Below, piece after piece: positions 1 to 8,154 of a stretch of DNA of 33,736 nt. Source of the DNA: Deltaproteobacteria bacterium (GTDB taxonomy: Bacteria; Desulfobacterota; Desulfuromonadia; Desulfuromonadales; Geopsychrobacteraceae); NCBI GenBank assembly GCA_024276935.1, contig JAJRWH010000036.1:1-33736 (forward strand), in the 5' to 3' direction. The notes under the pieces were generated by a model. That model was not told the DNA's origin. It made no database searches and saw nothing but the letters and a program-made list of their open reading frames with translations. The translations under genes and the position numbers were made by a program. The number at the start of each line of letters is the position of its first letter. Position 1 is the stretch's first letter.

Positions 1-192
1 CCGATGTTTACGGTTATGACGCCCCTGCCCGGAACCCGGTTGTACCAGGAGTTGCAGCCCCGGATCTGTATTCATGATCTGGATTACTACACCCTGACAA
101 ATTCCGTACTGCCGACGCACCTTGATGAAGAACTGTTCTACCAACGTTACGCGGCATTGCTTCAAGATGGTCACCACAAGGCAAGAGTCTAG
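1..192 (+). CDS. B12-binding radical-SAM protein, C-terminal fragment (cut by window edge)
   Basis: Only the last 63 codons are present and the frame is open to the first base, so the gene begins upstream. The segment TPLPGTRLY is the late motif seen at the end of the radical-SAM barrel in B12-binding radical-SAM enzymes. It is followed by a short helical tail ending in TAG. The next gene starts two bases after the stop, so this is probably part of the same operon. It would be a fourth radical-SAM enzyme in the locus besides the three at 14758-18850. Neither the CxxxCxxC cluster motif nor the cobalamin domain can be seen here, so the family call rests on the tail alone. Confidence 0.6.
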   Translation, partial: PMFTVMTPLPGTRLYQELQPRICIHDLDYYTLTNSVLPTHLDEELFYQRYAALLQDGHHKARV

Positions 193-194
193 CT

Positions 195-1343
195 ATGAGT
201 GTCTATATCAATGATCTGGCGGTTTTTCTGCCGAATGAACCAGTCACCAATGATCAGATGGAGCAGATTCTGGGGATGGTCGATCAGCTGCCATCACGGA
301 CCCGGCGGATTATTCTGCGCAACAACAAGATTGCCAGGCGTCACTATGCAATTGACCCGAAAACCGGTCAGGCGACCCATAGCAACGCCCAGTTAACTGC
401 TGCGGCAATTGGTCAACTGCAACCCTGGGCCGAATTCAGTTGTCGTGACATCGAGTGCCTCAGTTGCGGGACCTCAAGTCCGGATCAGCTGATGCCGGGC
501 CATGCCGTCATGGTTCATGGTGAACTTGATGCGGCACCCTGTGAGGTCAATACGGCAGCGGGGATCTGCAATGCCGGAATGAATGCTCTCAAGTATGCAT
601 ACATGTCTGTAGCCCTTGGTCTGACCACCAATGCTGTGGCCAGCGGGTCAGAGATTGCATCATCATTCATGCGGGGCAGTTTTTGTGGCGGGGTTGGGGC
701 AGAAAAGGCGCTTGCGCTTCAGGATCAACCTGTTCTTTCTTTTGACGCCGATTTTCTCCGCTGGATGCTTTCCGATGGTGCCGGGGCGGCCTTTCTTGGC
801 AATCAACCCTCAGAGGAGGGGCTTTCACTGCGGATCGACTGGATTGACCTGCTTTCGTATGCCCATGAACTGGACCCTTGTATGTATGCCGGGGCAGAAA
901 AACAGGCTGACGGTTCACTCCGTGGCTGGCGGATGATGCCTTCGTTGCAGCACGCCGTAGAAGAGGGCAGCTTTCTGGTCAAGCAGGATGTCAAACTGCT
1001 GAATCGTGAGATTATCACCATTGCCGTTGAGCGTACTCTGGCTCAGTTGATTGAAAAATATCGGTTACAGGCAGACGGAATCGACTGGTTTTTGCCCCAT
1101 TATTCATCCGATTTTTTCAGACCGCAGTTACAGGAGCGGATGGAAAAAATCGGATTTTCGATTCCCGAAGAGCGATGGTTCACCAATCTGGCGCACAAGG
1201 GGAATACCGGTTCGGCGTCGATCTATATTATCCTTGAAGAACTGTTTCGCTCAGGGACCCTTGAAAAAGGGCAGAAGCTGCTCTGCTTTATCCCTGAAAG
1301 TGGTCGTTTTTCAATGTGTTACATGATGTTGACCGTCGTTTAG
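195..1343 (+). CDS. DarB/StlD-like 3-oxoacyl-ACP synthase III (dialkylresorcinol-type ketosynthase)
   Basis: This is a 382-residue thiolase-fold ketosynthase III. The Cys-His-Asn triad is visible as Cys125 (AAGIC), His302 (LPHYSS) and Asn337 (KGNTGSAS). The sequence style (SCGTSSPDQL, WMLSDGAGA, KQDVKLLN, PESGRFS) is that of DarB-like enzymes. In known dialkylresorcinol and flexirubin systems these enzymes condense a beta-ketoacyl thioester with a second acyl chain into a cyclohexanedione that DarA aromatises. No DarA homologue is seen in the window, so the product may stay non-aromatic or DarA may lie upstream. The gene lies two bases downstream of the radical-SAM fragment. A FabH-type initiating role cannot be excluded, but the whole-length resemblance is to DarB rather than FabH. 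Confidence 0.85.
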   Translation: MSVYINDLAVFLPNEPVTNDQMEQILGMVDQLPSRTRRIILRNNKIARRHYAIDPKTGQATHSNAQLTAAAIGQLQPWAEFSCRDIECLSCGTSSPDQLMPGHAVMVHGELDAAPCEVNTAAGICNAGMNALKYAYMSVALGLTTNAVASGSEIASSFMRGSFCGGVGAEKALALQDQPVLSFDADFLRWMLSDGAGAAFLGNQPSEEGLSLRIDWIDLLSYAHELDPCMYAGAEKQADGSLRGWRMMPSLQHAVEEGSFLVKQDVKLLNREIITIAVERTLAQLIEKYRLQADGIDWFLPHYSSDFFRPQLQERMEKIGFSIPEERWFTNLAHKGNTGSASIYIILEELFRSGTLEKGQKLLCFIPESGRFSMCYMMLTVV

Positions 1344-1387
1344 GCGTTCAACGCGAACAATTTCTTCAGCATATATGGGAGGTTTGG

Positions 1388-1963
1388 ATGAAAAAAACAA
1401 ACAGAGTCAGTTTTTTCTGGATGGTGGCACTGGTCGGATTTTTTCTGTTCACGGGGGGGGTGACAGCCTTTGCCAAAAGCGAAACGGTTTATACTAAATA
1501 CAATATTCATGCGCAGGAAAAGGGTCGCTCAATCAAAGCCAGTTACGCAAATTATACCAATCCGGGTGAGGGGCATCTGATTATCCCCCGAGGATCAAAA
1601 ATCACGATTCTGAAAAAAAACCGCAAACGGTTTATTTTCAAAGATGAAAAGACCCAGAAAAAAATTACTTTTGATTATCACGCCGGACGGATGGGGATGA
1701 AGATTAATGACTATATCGCGCTGATTACCTCACCAACCCCGGTGTCCAATAAGGACCTTTCGAAGATTGATCTCAAGGGCATCAAAAAAGGCAAGGCCTT
1801 AAAAGGAATGACCCGCGAAGGGGTTAAGGCGGCTCTGGGTTATCCGGCTGCACACCGTACCCCCTCCCTTGACGACAGCCGCTGGATCTACTGGACAAAT
1901 CGTTTTCGGACGATTGCGGTTGAATTTGACGACAAGGGTCTGGTGAAAGAAGACGTCAACTAA
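1388..1963 (+). CDS. Exported protein with C-terminal SmpA/BamE-like domain
   Basis: The ATG at 1388 is chosen because GGGAGG (1377-1382) lies at ideal spacing and the protein then starts with a signal peptide: MKK, a hydrophobic stretch to about residue 24, and a cleavage-like TAFA at about residue 27. The 191-residue product has a basic middle region rich in Lys (about 60-110). Its C-terminal part has the GMTREGVKAALGYP pattern followed by RTPSL and a W-x-YW block, typical of SmpA/BamE-like folds at the envelope. It has no lipobox. It sits 44 bases after the DarB-like gene and 28 bases before the ketoreductase, so it is probably co-transcribed. The function is unknown; a periplasmic role in handling the lipid product is only a guess. 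Confidence 0.75.
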   Translation: MKKTNRVSFFWMVALVGFFLFTGGVTAFAKSETVYTKYNIHAQEKGRSIKASYANYTNPGEGHLIIPRGSKITILKKNRKRFIFKDEKTQKKITFDYHAGRMGMKINDYIALITSPTPVSNKDLSKIDLKGIKKGKALKGMTREGVKAALGYPAAHRTPSLDDSRWIYWTNRFRTIAVEFDDKGLVKEDVN

Positions 1964-1991
1964 CACCCTGCTACAGCAGAAGGTGAGGTCA

Positions 1992-2720
1992 ATGTACAAA
2001 GCAAAAATTGCCCTGGTGACCGGAGCCAGCAAGGGGATCGGAGCGGCCATTGCCCGTCAATTGGCGGCTGATGGTTTTGAGATCTGGCTGAATTATCGCA
2101 GTGACCTTGCGGCAGCACAGAAGGTCGCGCAGGAGATTGAGCAATTCGGGGTGCCATGTACCCTGCTTCCCTTTGATGTCGCCGACCCTGACTCGGTCAA
2201 GTCTCAGCTGGAACCCTTGCTGGAACAGCAGACACCCTTTGCTCTGGTCAACAATGCCGGGTTTGCCCGTGACGGCATTATGGCGATGATGAGTCAGAGC
2301 GACTGGGAAAATGTTCTTTCGGTTCACCTGAACGGGTTCTTCAATGTGACCCGACTAGTCGTTGCACGAATGCTGAAAAAGCGTCAGGGACGGATCATCA
2401 ATATTGTTTCCACCTCTGGAGAATCGGGCGTGGCCGGGCAGGTCAATTACTCGGCAGCCAAGGCTGGTCTGATCGGGGCAACCCGCTCACTGGCTGCAGA
2501 AGTCGGGCGCCGAAAAATTCTGGTCAATGCGGTTTCTCCAGGATTTATCACCACTGAAATGACCGATGACCTGCCTCAGGAGCAGATTTTGCCAATGATT
2601 CCTCTGGGCCGCTTTGGTGAGCCGGAAGAGGTTTCGGGACTGGTCGGGTTTCTCTGCTCGGAACGGGCAAGCTATATTACGGGACAGGTTTTCGCCGTCA
2701 ATGGCGGTGTTCATATCTAA
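1992..2720 (+). CDS. FabG-type 3-oxoacyl-ACP reductase (ApeQ-like ketoreductase)
   Basis: This short-chain dehydrogenase of 242 residues reduces ACP-bound 3-ketoacyl groups to 3-hydroxyacyl groups with NADPH. Visible are the cofactor loop TGASKGIG (residues 10-17), NNAG (87-90), and the catalytic Ser140, Tyr153 and Lys157 (YSAAK). It ends in the family-typical ITGQVFAVNGG block. ATG 1992 is preferred over the in-frame GTG nine bases upstream because GGTGA at 1982-1986 is well spaced for it and FabG proteins start just before the first strand. It is the only ketoreductase seen in the locus, so it presumably serves all the ketosynthases. Length and motifs are complete. Confidence 0.93.
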   Translation: MYKAKIALVTGASKGIGAAIARQLAADGFEIWLNYRSDLAAAQKVAQEIEQFGVPCTLLPFDVADPDSVKSQLEPLLEQQTPFALVNNAGFARDGIMAMMSQSDWENVLSVHLNGFFNVTRLVVARMLKKRQGRIINIVSTSGESGVAGQVNYSAAKAGLIGATRSLAAEVGRRKILVNAVSPGFITTEMTDDLPQEQILPMIPLGRFGEPEEVSGLVGFLCSERASYITGQVFAVNGGVHI

Positions 2721-2735
2721 CCAACGGGGGAGCCT

Positions 2736-3950
2736 TTGCACCGAGTTGTTATCACCGGAATTGGTATTGTCTCCTGTCTGGGAAATGATCTCCAGACAGT
2801 CGGGGCCGCGTTACAGGCCGGACGCTCAGGGATTGTCGCTGATCCCAGGCGGACTGAGCTTGGTTTTCGCAGTGCGCTGACCGGACAGATTAATAATTTC
2901 GATTCTTCCCTGTTGTCACGCAAGCAACGCAAAAGCATGCCCGAGTTTGCCGTCTGGGCCTATGCTTCGGCCCGTGATGCGATCTCTCAGGCGGGGCTCA
3001 CAGAAGAAGAGCTGCAAAATGAGCAAACTGGTCTGATCTATGGTTGTGATTCAAGCTGTATTGCCGCAGTTGAGCAGGTTGACGCCCTGCGTGAAAAAGG
3101 GGAGACCAAGGCGATTGGCAGTGGTCAGATTTTTCGTTCGATGACCTCGACCGTGACCATGAATCTCAATACCCTGCTCAAAACCAGAGGGGCCTGCTGG
3201 TCTCTCAGCTCAGCCTGTTCCAGTGGCGGGCATGCTGTTGGCCAGGCGGCAGATCTGATTCGGCTGGGTCGACAGGATCGGGTGATCTGTGGTGGTGCCC
3301 AGGAACTCAACTGGCAATCGATGTGCAGTTTCGACGGTCTGGGTGCCTTTTCGGCTCGGGTCGCCGAGCCTGAGGCTGCCAGTCGTCCCTTCGATATTGG
3401 CCGTGATGGTCTGGTTCCTGGTGGCGGTGCGGCCTCGATTGTTCTGGAACGTTACGATCTGGCCCAACAGCGTGGGGCAACCATTCTGGGAGAACTGCTC
3501 GGTTACGGGTTTTCCTCTGACGGGGGACAACTTTCGGTGCCGAGTGAAGAGGGAATCAGTCGGGCTATGGTGATGGCCCTTGAGCAGAGTGGACTGGCGG
3601 CTGCCGAGATTGATTACCTCTGTGCCCACGCAACATCCACCCCGGCAGGAGATGCTGCCGAAGCCGCCAATATCCGTCAGGTTTTCGGGACAAAAACCCC
3701 TCCAATTTCCTCTCTCAAATCGATGACCGGCCATGAACTCTGGATGTCAGGAGCCTCCCAGGTGGTTTATTCGACTATTATGGCCAGCCAGGGTTTTATC
3801 GCGCCGAATATCAACTATCGCGCATCAGGCCCTGATACTGAAGGGTTGAACATTCTTCGGGAAACTGTCGATCAGGCCCCGACAAAGGTTCTGTGCAATT
3901 CGGCAGGTTTTGGCGGGACCAACTCAGCCCTTGTTCTGGGTTTTACCTGA
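2736..3950 (+). CDS. FabF/FabB-type beta-ketoacyl-ACP synthase (KS A)
   Basis: This decarboxylating condensing enzyme of 404 residues carries the full Cys-His-His set: Cys161 (LSSACSSGG), His298 (CAHATSTPAGD) and His333 (MTGHELWMSGA), with Lys328 also present. It ends in the GFGGTNSALVL signature. Translation appears to start at TTG 2736, which follows a strong GGGGGAG at 2726-2732 and puts the first strand (HRVVITGIG) in the expected place; no suitable ATG is nearby. It lies 15 bases after the ketoreductase and four bases before the CrtI-like gene. FabF/FabB-like enzymes with the LSSACSSGGHA pattern also occur in aryl-polyene and ladderane-type loci. Chain-length preference cannot be read from the sequence. 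Confidence 0.92.
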   Translation: MHRVVITGIGIVSCLGNDLQTVGAALQAGRSGIVADPRRTELGFRSALTGQINNFDSSLLSRKQRKSMPEFAVWAYASARDAISQAGLTEEELQNEQTGLIYGCDSSCIAAVEQVDALREKGETKAIGSGQIFRSMTSTVTMNLNTLLKTRGACWSLSSACSSGGHAVGQAADLIRLGRQDRVICGGAQELNWQSMCSFDGLGAFSARVAEPEAASRPFDIGRDGLVPGGGAASIVLERYDLAQQRGATILGELLGYGFSSDGGQLSVPSEEGISRAMVMALEQSGLAAAEIDYLCAHATSTPAGDAAEAANIRQVFGTKTPPISSLKSMTGHELWMSGASQVVYSTIMASQGFIAPNINYRASGPDTEGLNILRETVDQAPTKVLCNSAGFGGTNSALVLGFT

Positions 3951-3954
3951 CCTT

Positions 3955-5430
3955 ATGCAGTATGACGCCATTATCATCGGGGCAGGGCTTTCCGGGCTGA
4001 CCAATGCGCTGCTTCTGGCCCGTAGTGGTCGGCGGGTTCTGGTGCTTGAACAGCATCCGCAACCCGCGCCAGTCGTTCGTGGTTTCTCACGCGGCGGGCA
4101 TTACTTTGACAGTGGTTTTCACTATGCAGGCGGTTTGGGGAAAAACAGCCCTTTTCGGACTCTCTTTCGTCATCTGGGTCTGGAAGACAAGCTGAAGCTT
4201 TTTTCTTTTGCCGCAGAGGGTTTTGATTGTTTACAGATTTCAGAAACGGGTGAATCCTTTGCGCTGCCAATCGGGTTTGAGGCGATCAAAGCAAAACTGG
4301 GAGGGCAGTTTCCTCAGGCCCGGCAGAAAATAGCAGCATATCTGGATGACATCGCGGCCAAATGGAGTCATTTCCCCTATCTGGATCTCGATACTGCAAT
4401 TTCTGATTTCGGGATGGAGGCGGTACATGGCAATTCGCTCCACGAGCGTCTCCAGGATTTTGCGCCCTGGCCGCAATTGCAAAGCCTGTTTTCGATGCAC
4501 AGTTTACTGTATGGAGTTTCACCCAATGAGGCCCCGACAACCCTCAACGCACAGGTTGCAGGATCCTACTATCATTCGGTTCATGGGATTGTCGGTGGAG
4601 GTCGGGCACTGGTTGATGCTCTGCTCGAACTGCTAAGGTCTGCCGGGGGTGAAATCCGCTGCCGTTCCGAGGTTAGTGCCTTGCTGACATCGCCAGAGCG
4701 GATCCGGGGGGTGCGGTTAGTCAGTGGTGAAGAGATTTTTGCCAAAAATGTCATTGTGACCCTCAATCCCGTCTTGTTGCCGCAGTTACTGCCCAAAGGC
4801 GTGTTACGGCCTGCGTACCTGAAACGGCTAAAGAATTTACGCCAGACACCTTCTGCCTATATAGTGTTTGCCAGAAGTCATCGTTCACTCGAGTTTTTGC
4901 GTCAGAGGAATCTTTTTATCCAGCCCCGTACGGGGGTTTTTGCCAGCGACACCCATCGTCCTCTGGAAGAAAGAGCATTCTATCTGGCGGCAGCCGGTCA
5001 GGGGCAGAAGGGCGAGATTAATGGTCTGGTTGGCATTGTTCCGGCCAGCTTTGCGGAGGTTGCCGACTGGGAAAGTCCCCGGATGCGGCGCTCAGATGCC
5101 TATCTCGCCCGAAAACAGCAAATAGGTGAACGGTTGTTGACCCTGTTTGCCCAAAAGTGCCCGGAACTGGCCGGACTGGAACTACTTGAATTGGCAACGC
5201 CCTTGACGCTGAGGGATTATTCCCAGGCCCCTGAAGGGGCAATCTATGGTGTCGGGCGTTTTCTGGGCCAGTACAATCCCCATCCGGTGACCCGCCTGGA
5301 AGGTCTGTTGCTTTCAGGTCAGGCCATCGCGGCACCGGGCTTACTGGGGACTCTGGTCGCTGGTTATCTGACCTCAGGGTCAATCCTGGGGCATGAGTCT
5401 TTGCGTGGAGAATTGAGAGCATGTCGTTAG
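3955..5430 (+). CDS. CrtI-like FAD-dependent desaturase/oxidoreductase (phytoene dehydrogenase superfamily)
   Basis: This 491-residue flavoprotein begins directly with a Rossmann FAD-binding motif, IIIGAGLSGLTNALLLARSG, followed by the VLVLEQH ribose-binding end of strand 2. Near the C-terminus is the second FAD-contact motif, LLLSGQAIAAPGLLGTLVAG. These define the phytoene desaturase/retinol saturase family, which inserts, removes or isomerises double bonds in polyene chains. ATG 3955 is four bases after the KS A stop, so translation is probably coupled. The gene is flanked by two ketosynthases, which argues for a substrate that is an ACP-borne or released polyene rather than a carotenoid; no phytoene synthase is present. 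Whether it oxidises or saturates the chain cannot be decided. Confidence 0.85.
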   Translation: MQYDAIIIGAGLSGLTNALLLARSGRRVLVLEQHPQPAPVVRGFSRGGHYFDSGFHYAGGLGKNSPFRTLFRHLGLEDKLKLFSFAAEGFDCLQISETGESFALPIGFEAIKAKLGGQFPQARQKIAAYLDDIAAKWSHFPYLDLDTAISDFGMEAVHGNSLHERLQDFAPWPQLQSLFSMHSLLYGVSPNEAPTTLNAQVAGSYYHSVHGIVGGGRALVDALLELLRSAGGEIRCRSEVSALLTSPERIRGVRLVSGEEIFAKNVIVTLNPVLLPQLLPKGVLRPAYLKRLKNLRQTPSAYIVFARSHRSLEFLRQRNLFIQPRTGVFASDTHRPLEERAFYLAAAGQGQKGEINGLVGIVPASFAEVADWESPRMRRSDAYLARKQQIGERLLTLFAQKCPELAGLELLELATPLTLRDYSQAPEGAIYGVGRFLGQYNPHPVTRLEGLLLSGQAIAAPGLLGTLVAGYLTSGSILGHESLRGELRACR

Positions 5431-6656
5431 AATCTGTTGTTGTCACCGGAATCGGAATCATTTCGCCGCTGGGACATGGTTTTGAGCCCCTGATCAGGGC
5501 CCTGCTGGCCGGGGAGTCAGGCGTGCGGGAGATTCCTGAATTGGAAAATGTTGGTGGTTTAAGATCGCGTTTGGCAGCACCTGTCACAGGGATTGATCCC
5601 AAACAGATTCCACGTAAGATTCGCCGTTCCATGTCGCAAATGTCGGTCTATGCCTATCTGGCCAGTCAACAGGCGCTGACGATGGCAGATTATCCGACTG
5701 ACCAGCTTTCCAGCGGTCGGACCGGGGTTGTGGTGGGGTCAACCCTGGGCAGTACCGAAACCAGTGAAAAATTCTTCGCCGATTATTTTCGTGATTACAG
5801 TCTCGAGCGAATGAAATCGGGATTATTCTTCCAGTTGATGGGCCATTCCTGTGCGGCCAACATTGCCCAGTCGTTGGGAATCACCGGTCGGGTCATGGCA
5901 CCCTCTGCAGCCTGTGCCACCAGCTGTCAGGCCATCGGTTACGCCTACGAACAGATTGCATTCGGTCGCCAGGATGCCATTCTCTGTGGGGGTGCAGATG
6001 AGTTTCACCCCTTGACCGCAGCAACGTTCGACATGATGAACGCCGCATCAATCCGCTATAACCAGCAACCGGAAGAGGCCCCGCGTCCTTTCGATCTTAA
6101 TCGCGACGGAATTGTTTGTGGTGAGGGAAGCGGTATCCTGTTGCTGGAGAAGAAATCGCTGGCCGAAGCTCGTGGAGCCGAGGTGCTGGCCGAGGTTATC
6201 GGTTTTGCCACCACTTCGGATACCTCCAGTATAGCGACCCCTGACGTAGAAGCCATGCTCAAGTGTATGCAGTTGGCCCTTGAGGATGCCGGGATTTCAG
6301 CGACAGAGCTCGATTATATCAATGCCCATGCCACAGGGACATTGCAGGGAGATGTTGCCGAAGCTGAAGCTATTTGCCGTCTGGCTGGAGACCAGGTGCC
6401 GGTCAGCAGTCTGAAGGGACATTTGGGCCACACCATGGCAGCCAGCGGGTCTATTGAATTATCTGCCAGCATTGGTATGATGCACTGCGGTGAACTGGTG
6501 GCCACCCGCAATCTGCAGCAGGTTGATGGTCGCTGTGGCGGCCTTTTCCACCTGCAGAAGAATCTGAAAATTCAGCCGAAGATTATTTTGAAAAACAATT
6601 TTGCAATGGGCGGTATCAATTCAACCGTCATCATAAGGAGTACGACGCATGACTGA
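5421..6656 (+). CDS. FabF-type beta-ketoacyl-ACP synthase (KS B)
   Basis: This complete 411-residue condensing enzyme has Cys165 (PSAACATS), His303 (NAHATGT), Lys332 and His337 (LKGHLGHTMAASG), and a C-terminal FAMGGINSTV loop. It overlaps the CrtI-like gene by 10 bases and the following ACP gene by 8 bases, which suggests coupled translation. KS A and KS B bracket the desaturase and share TGIGI starts, but they differ throughout (for example ACSSGG against ACATSC), so they are old paralogues rather than a recent duplication. It probably elongates the chain on the adjacent ACP. No partner lacking the catalytic cysteine lies next to it, so it may act as a homodimer. Confidence 0.92.
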   Translation: MSLESVVVTGIGIISPLGHGFEPLIRALLAGESGVREIPELENVGGLRSRLAAPVTGIDPKQIPRKIRRSMSQMSVYAYLASQQALTMADYPTDQLSSGRTGVVVGSTLGSTETSEKFFADYFRDYSLERMKSGLFFQLMGHSCAANIAQSLGITGRVMAPSAACATSCQAIGYAYEQIAFGRQDAILCGGADEFHPLTAATFDMMNAASIRYNQQPEEAPRPFDLNRDGIVCGEGSGILLLEKKSLAEARGAEVLAEVIGFATTSDTSSIATPDVEAMLKCMQLALEDAGISATELDYINAHATGTLQGDVAEAEAICRLAGDQVPVSSLKGHLGHTMAASGSIELSASIGMMHCGELVATRNLQQVDGRCGGLFHLQKNLKIQPKIILKNNFAMGGINSTVIIRSTTHD

Positions 6657-6903
6657 GCAGGAAGTTATTGAACTGATCGATTCCAGTCTGGCCGAAGAAT
6701 TTGAACTGGATCGGGCAGACATGGTCCCCGAGGCGAACATTTACGAAGACCTGGGGCTCGACAGCCTGGACACTGTCGATATGGTGATTGTTCTGGAAGG
6801 GGCGTTCAATTTCAAGATTCGTGAAGAAGAAGCGATCCGCGCAATTCGGACTTTGGCAGATATCCATCGCTTTGTTCTTGAAAAAGTTGCAGAGCACGGG
6901 TGA
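6649..6903 (+). CDS. Acyl carrier protein 1
   Basis: This acidic protein of 84 residues has the phosphopantetheine attachment motif LGLDSLDTVD, with Ser39 as the modified residue, and the usual four-helix ACP length. AAGGAG at 6635-6640, eight bases before the ATG, is one of the clearest ribosome binding sites in the locus, fitting the high ACP dose such pathways need. It overlaps KS B by eight bases and the acyltransferase by four. It is one of three different ACP genes in the window. The others share the DSLD core but have different loops before it, which suggests separate partners. Confidence 0.93.
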   Translation: MTEQEVIELIDSSLAEEFELDRADMVPEANIYEDLGLDSLDTVDMVIVLEGAFNFKIREEEAIRAIRTLADIHRFVLEKVAEHG

Positions 6904-7754
6904 GTTCCCGGGGTATGCCGAGTGTGACCGATTATTGTAAAACCATTGAAAAAAATGATGAAAACCTGTTCCTGACAATACTGATGAACATCTGGTGTTA
7001 CGGGACACTGTTGCTCTGGACGACGTTCGGGATTCTGGTTTTTCCTTTTGTGTTCGCTCTTTGCCTGCTTTTTTTGCGCTGGTCAGCGGACAAACTGGCC
7101 CGTTGGTTTATCTGGTTGTACGGGCGGGGCTGGCTGATTCTGATGAGTCCCTTTGTGCGTTTTCGACGTGAACAGATGGACCAGCTTGAAGAGGGAAAGC
7201 CCTACCTGTTTGTCGTCAACCATCTTTCGTTTTTTGATACCTACTGTATGGCCTTACTGCCGGTTCATGATGTCAGCTTTGCGGTTCGCTCCTGGCCGTT
7301 TCGCATGTTCTGGTACAGTGGTTTCATGCGCCTGGCACGCTACCTGGATGTTGAAGGAAGCAGTTGGGACGAGATCCTGAGCAACTGTCGTGCGGCTTTT
7401 TCTGCCGGAGGAACAGTTCTTTTCTTTCCCGAGGGGCACCGGAGTCGAGACGGTCAGTTGCAGCGCTTTTACTCTGGCGGATTCAAGGCAGCAATCAGTA
7501 CCGGGGTGCCGCTGGTTCCCCTTTGTATCGACGGGACCGATCGCTTGTTACCGCCGGGACGCAAGTTATTGAGGTCCTGCCACATCCGTTTGCGGGTTCT
7601 GGAGCCGATTGACACCAGCGCCTTTGCTGAAGAGGATGGTCATCTGCATCTGCGTAAACTGGTCAAGGGGCGGATGGCGGAGGCGTTGAAGGAGATGCGC
7701 AACGGAAAAGACGTTACAGAGGGAGGTGCCAATGACGCTGGCTCTGCCACTTGA
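6900..7754 (+). CDS. PlsC-like 1-acylglycerol-3-phosphate acyltransferase family protein
   Basis: This is a 284-residue membrane-associated acyltransferase. The HX4D motif is present as NHLSFFD (His108, Asp113) and the acceptor-binding motif as FFPEGHRSRDG (about 175-185). A long hydrophobic segment at about residues 24-60 precedes the catalytic domain. The GTG at 6900 overlaps the ACP stop; an ATG at 6915 is an equally possible start and would remove five residues. Family members move acyl groups from ACP or CoA to a hydroxyl on a glycerol or similar backbone. APE clusters commonly carry such a gene (ApeD-like role), so it may esterify the polyene to a lipid anchor. The acceptor is unknown. 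Confidence 0.85.
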   Translation: MSSRGMPSVTDYCKTIEKNDENLFLTILMNIWCYGTLLLWTTFGILVFPFVFALCLLFLRWSADKLARWFIWLYGRGWLILMSPFVRFRREQMDQLEEGKPYLFVVNHLSFFDTYCMALLPVHDVSFAVRSWPFRMFWYSGFMRLARYLDVEGSSWDEILSNCRAAFSAGGTVLFFPEGHRSRDGQLQRFYSGGFKAAISTGVPLVPLCIDGTDRLLPPGRKLLRSCHIRLRVLEPIDTSAFAEEDGHLHLRKLVKGRMAEALKEMRNGKDVTEGGANDAGSAT

Positions 7755-8154
7755 AGTTGAAAACCTGATTCCTCATCGGCGGCCGATGCGCCTGATAGAT
7801 CGCCTGCTCGAAGTTGAGGGTAAAAATGGCGTTGTTGAAGCGCAAATTATGGCGGATTGTCCCCTGGTCTCCCCGGAAGGAGATCTCGAAGATGTCGCCC
7901 TGGTCGAACTTTTGGCCCAGTCTCATGCCGCGATCAAGGGCTACGCCGATCTGCGTGACAACAAGGCGATCCAACAGGGATTTCTGGTCGGGATCAAAAA
8001 ACTGGTCAAGCTGGGGTCGGCCCGCCAGGGAGATCTGCTGAGGATTCAAATCAGGACTCTGGTCGAACTGGAAGCCTTTGCTGTTGCGGCTGGAGAGGTC
8101 TGGCGGGGATCGGAACTGATCGCACAGGGTGAGATCAAGGTATGGGTTCAGTGA
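7732..8154 (+). CDS. ApeP-like hotdog dehydratase subunit (lacks the HFPG histidine)
   Basis: ATG 7732 is chosen because GGGAGG (7721-7726) is well placed; the product is 140 residues. The N-terminal IPHRRPMRLIDRLLE matches the LPHRxPFLLVDRV block of FabZ. In the region where FabZ has its catalytic GHFPG, however, this protein reads CPLVSPEGDLED, so the histidine is absent. The catalytic glutamate position is retained (Glu59 in ALVELLAQ). The ApeI-like protein at 11834 shows the reverse pattern, so the two are read as halves of one dehydratase, as in the known ApeI:ApeP complex of aryl-polyene synthesis. It overlaps the acyltransferase gene by 23 bases, an unusually long overlap here. Confidence 0.82.
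   Translation: MTLALPLEVENLIPHRRPMRLIDRLLEVEGKNGVVEAQIMADCPLVSPEGDLEDVALVELLAQSHAAIKGYADLRDNKAIQQGFLVGIKKLVKLGSARQGDLLRIQIRTLVELEAFAVAAGEVWRGSELIAQGEIKVWVQ

Noticed and set aside
5018-5632. A 204-codon open frame on the minus strand across the CrtI-like/KS B junction
   Set aside because: It covers two well-supported plus-strand genes and its product is rich in Pro/Arg/Ser with no motif; it is a shadow frame.
2736-6656. Recent tandem duplication of ketosynthases KS A and KS B
   Set aside because: They differ in the active-site surroundings (ACSSGG against ACATSC, HELWMSGA against HLGHTMAASG) and over their length, so they are old paralogues.
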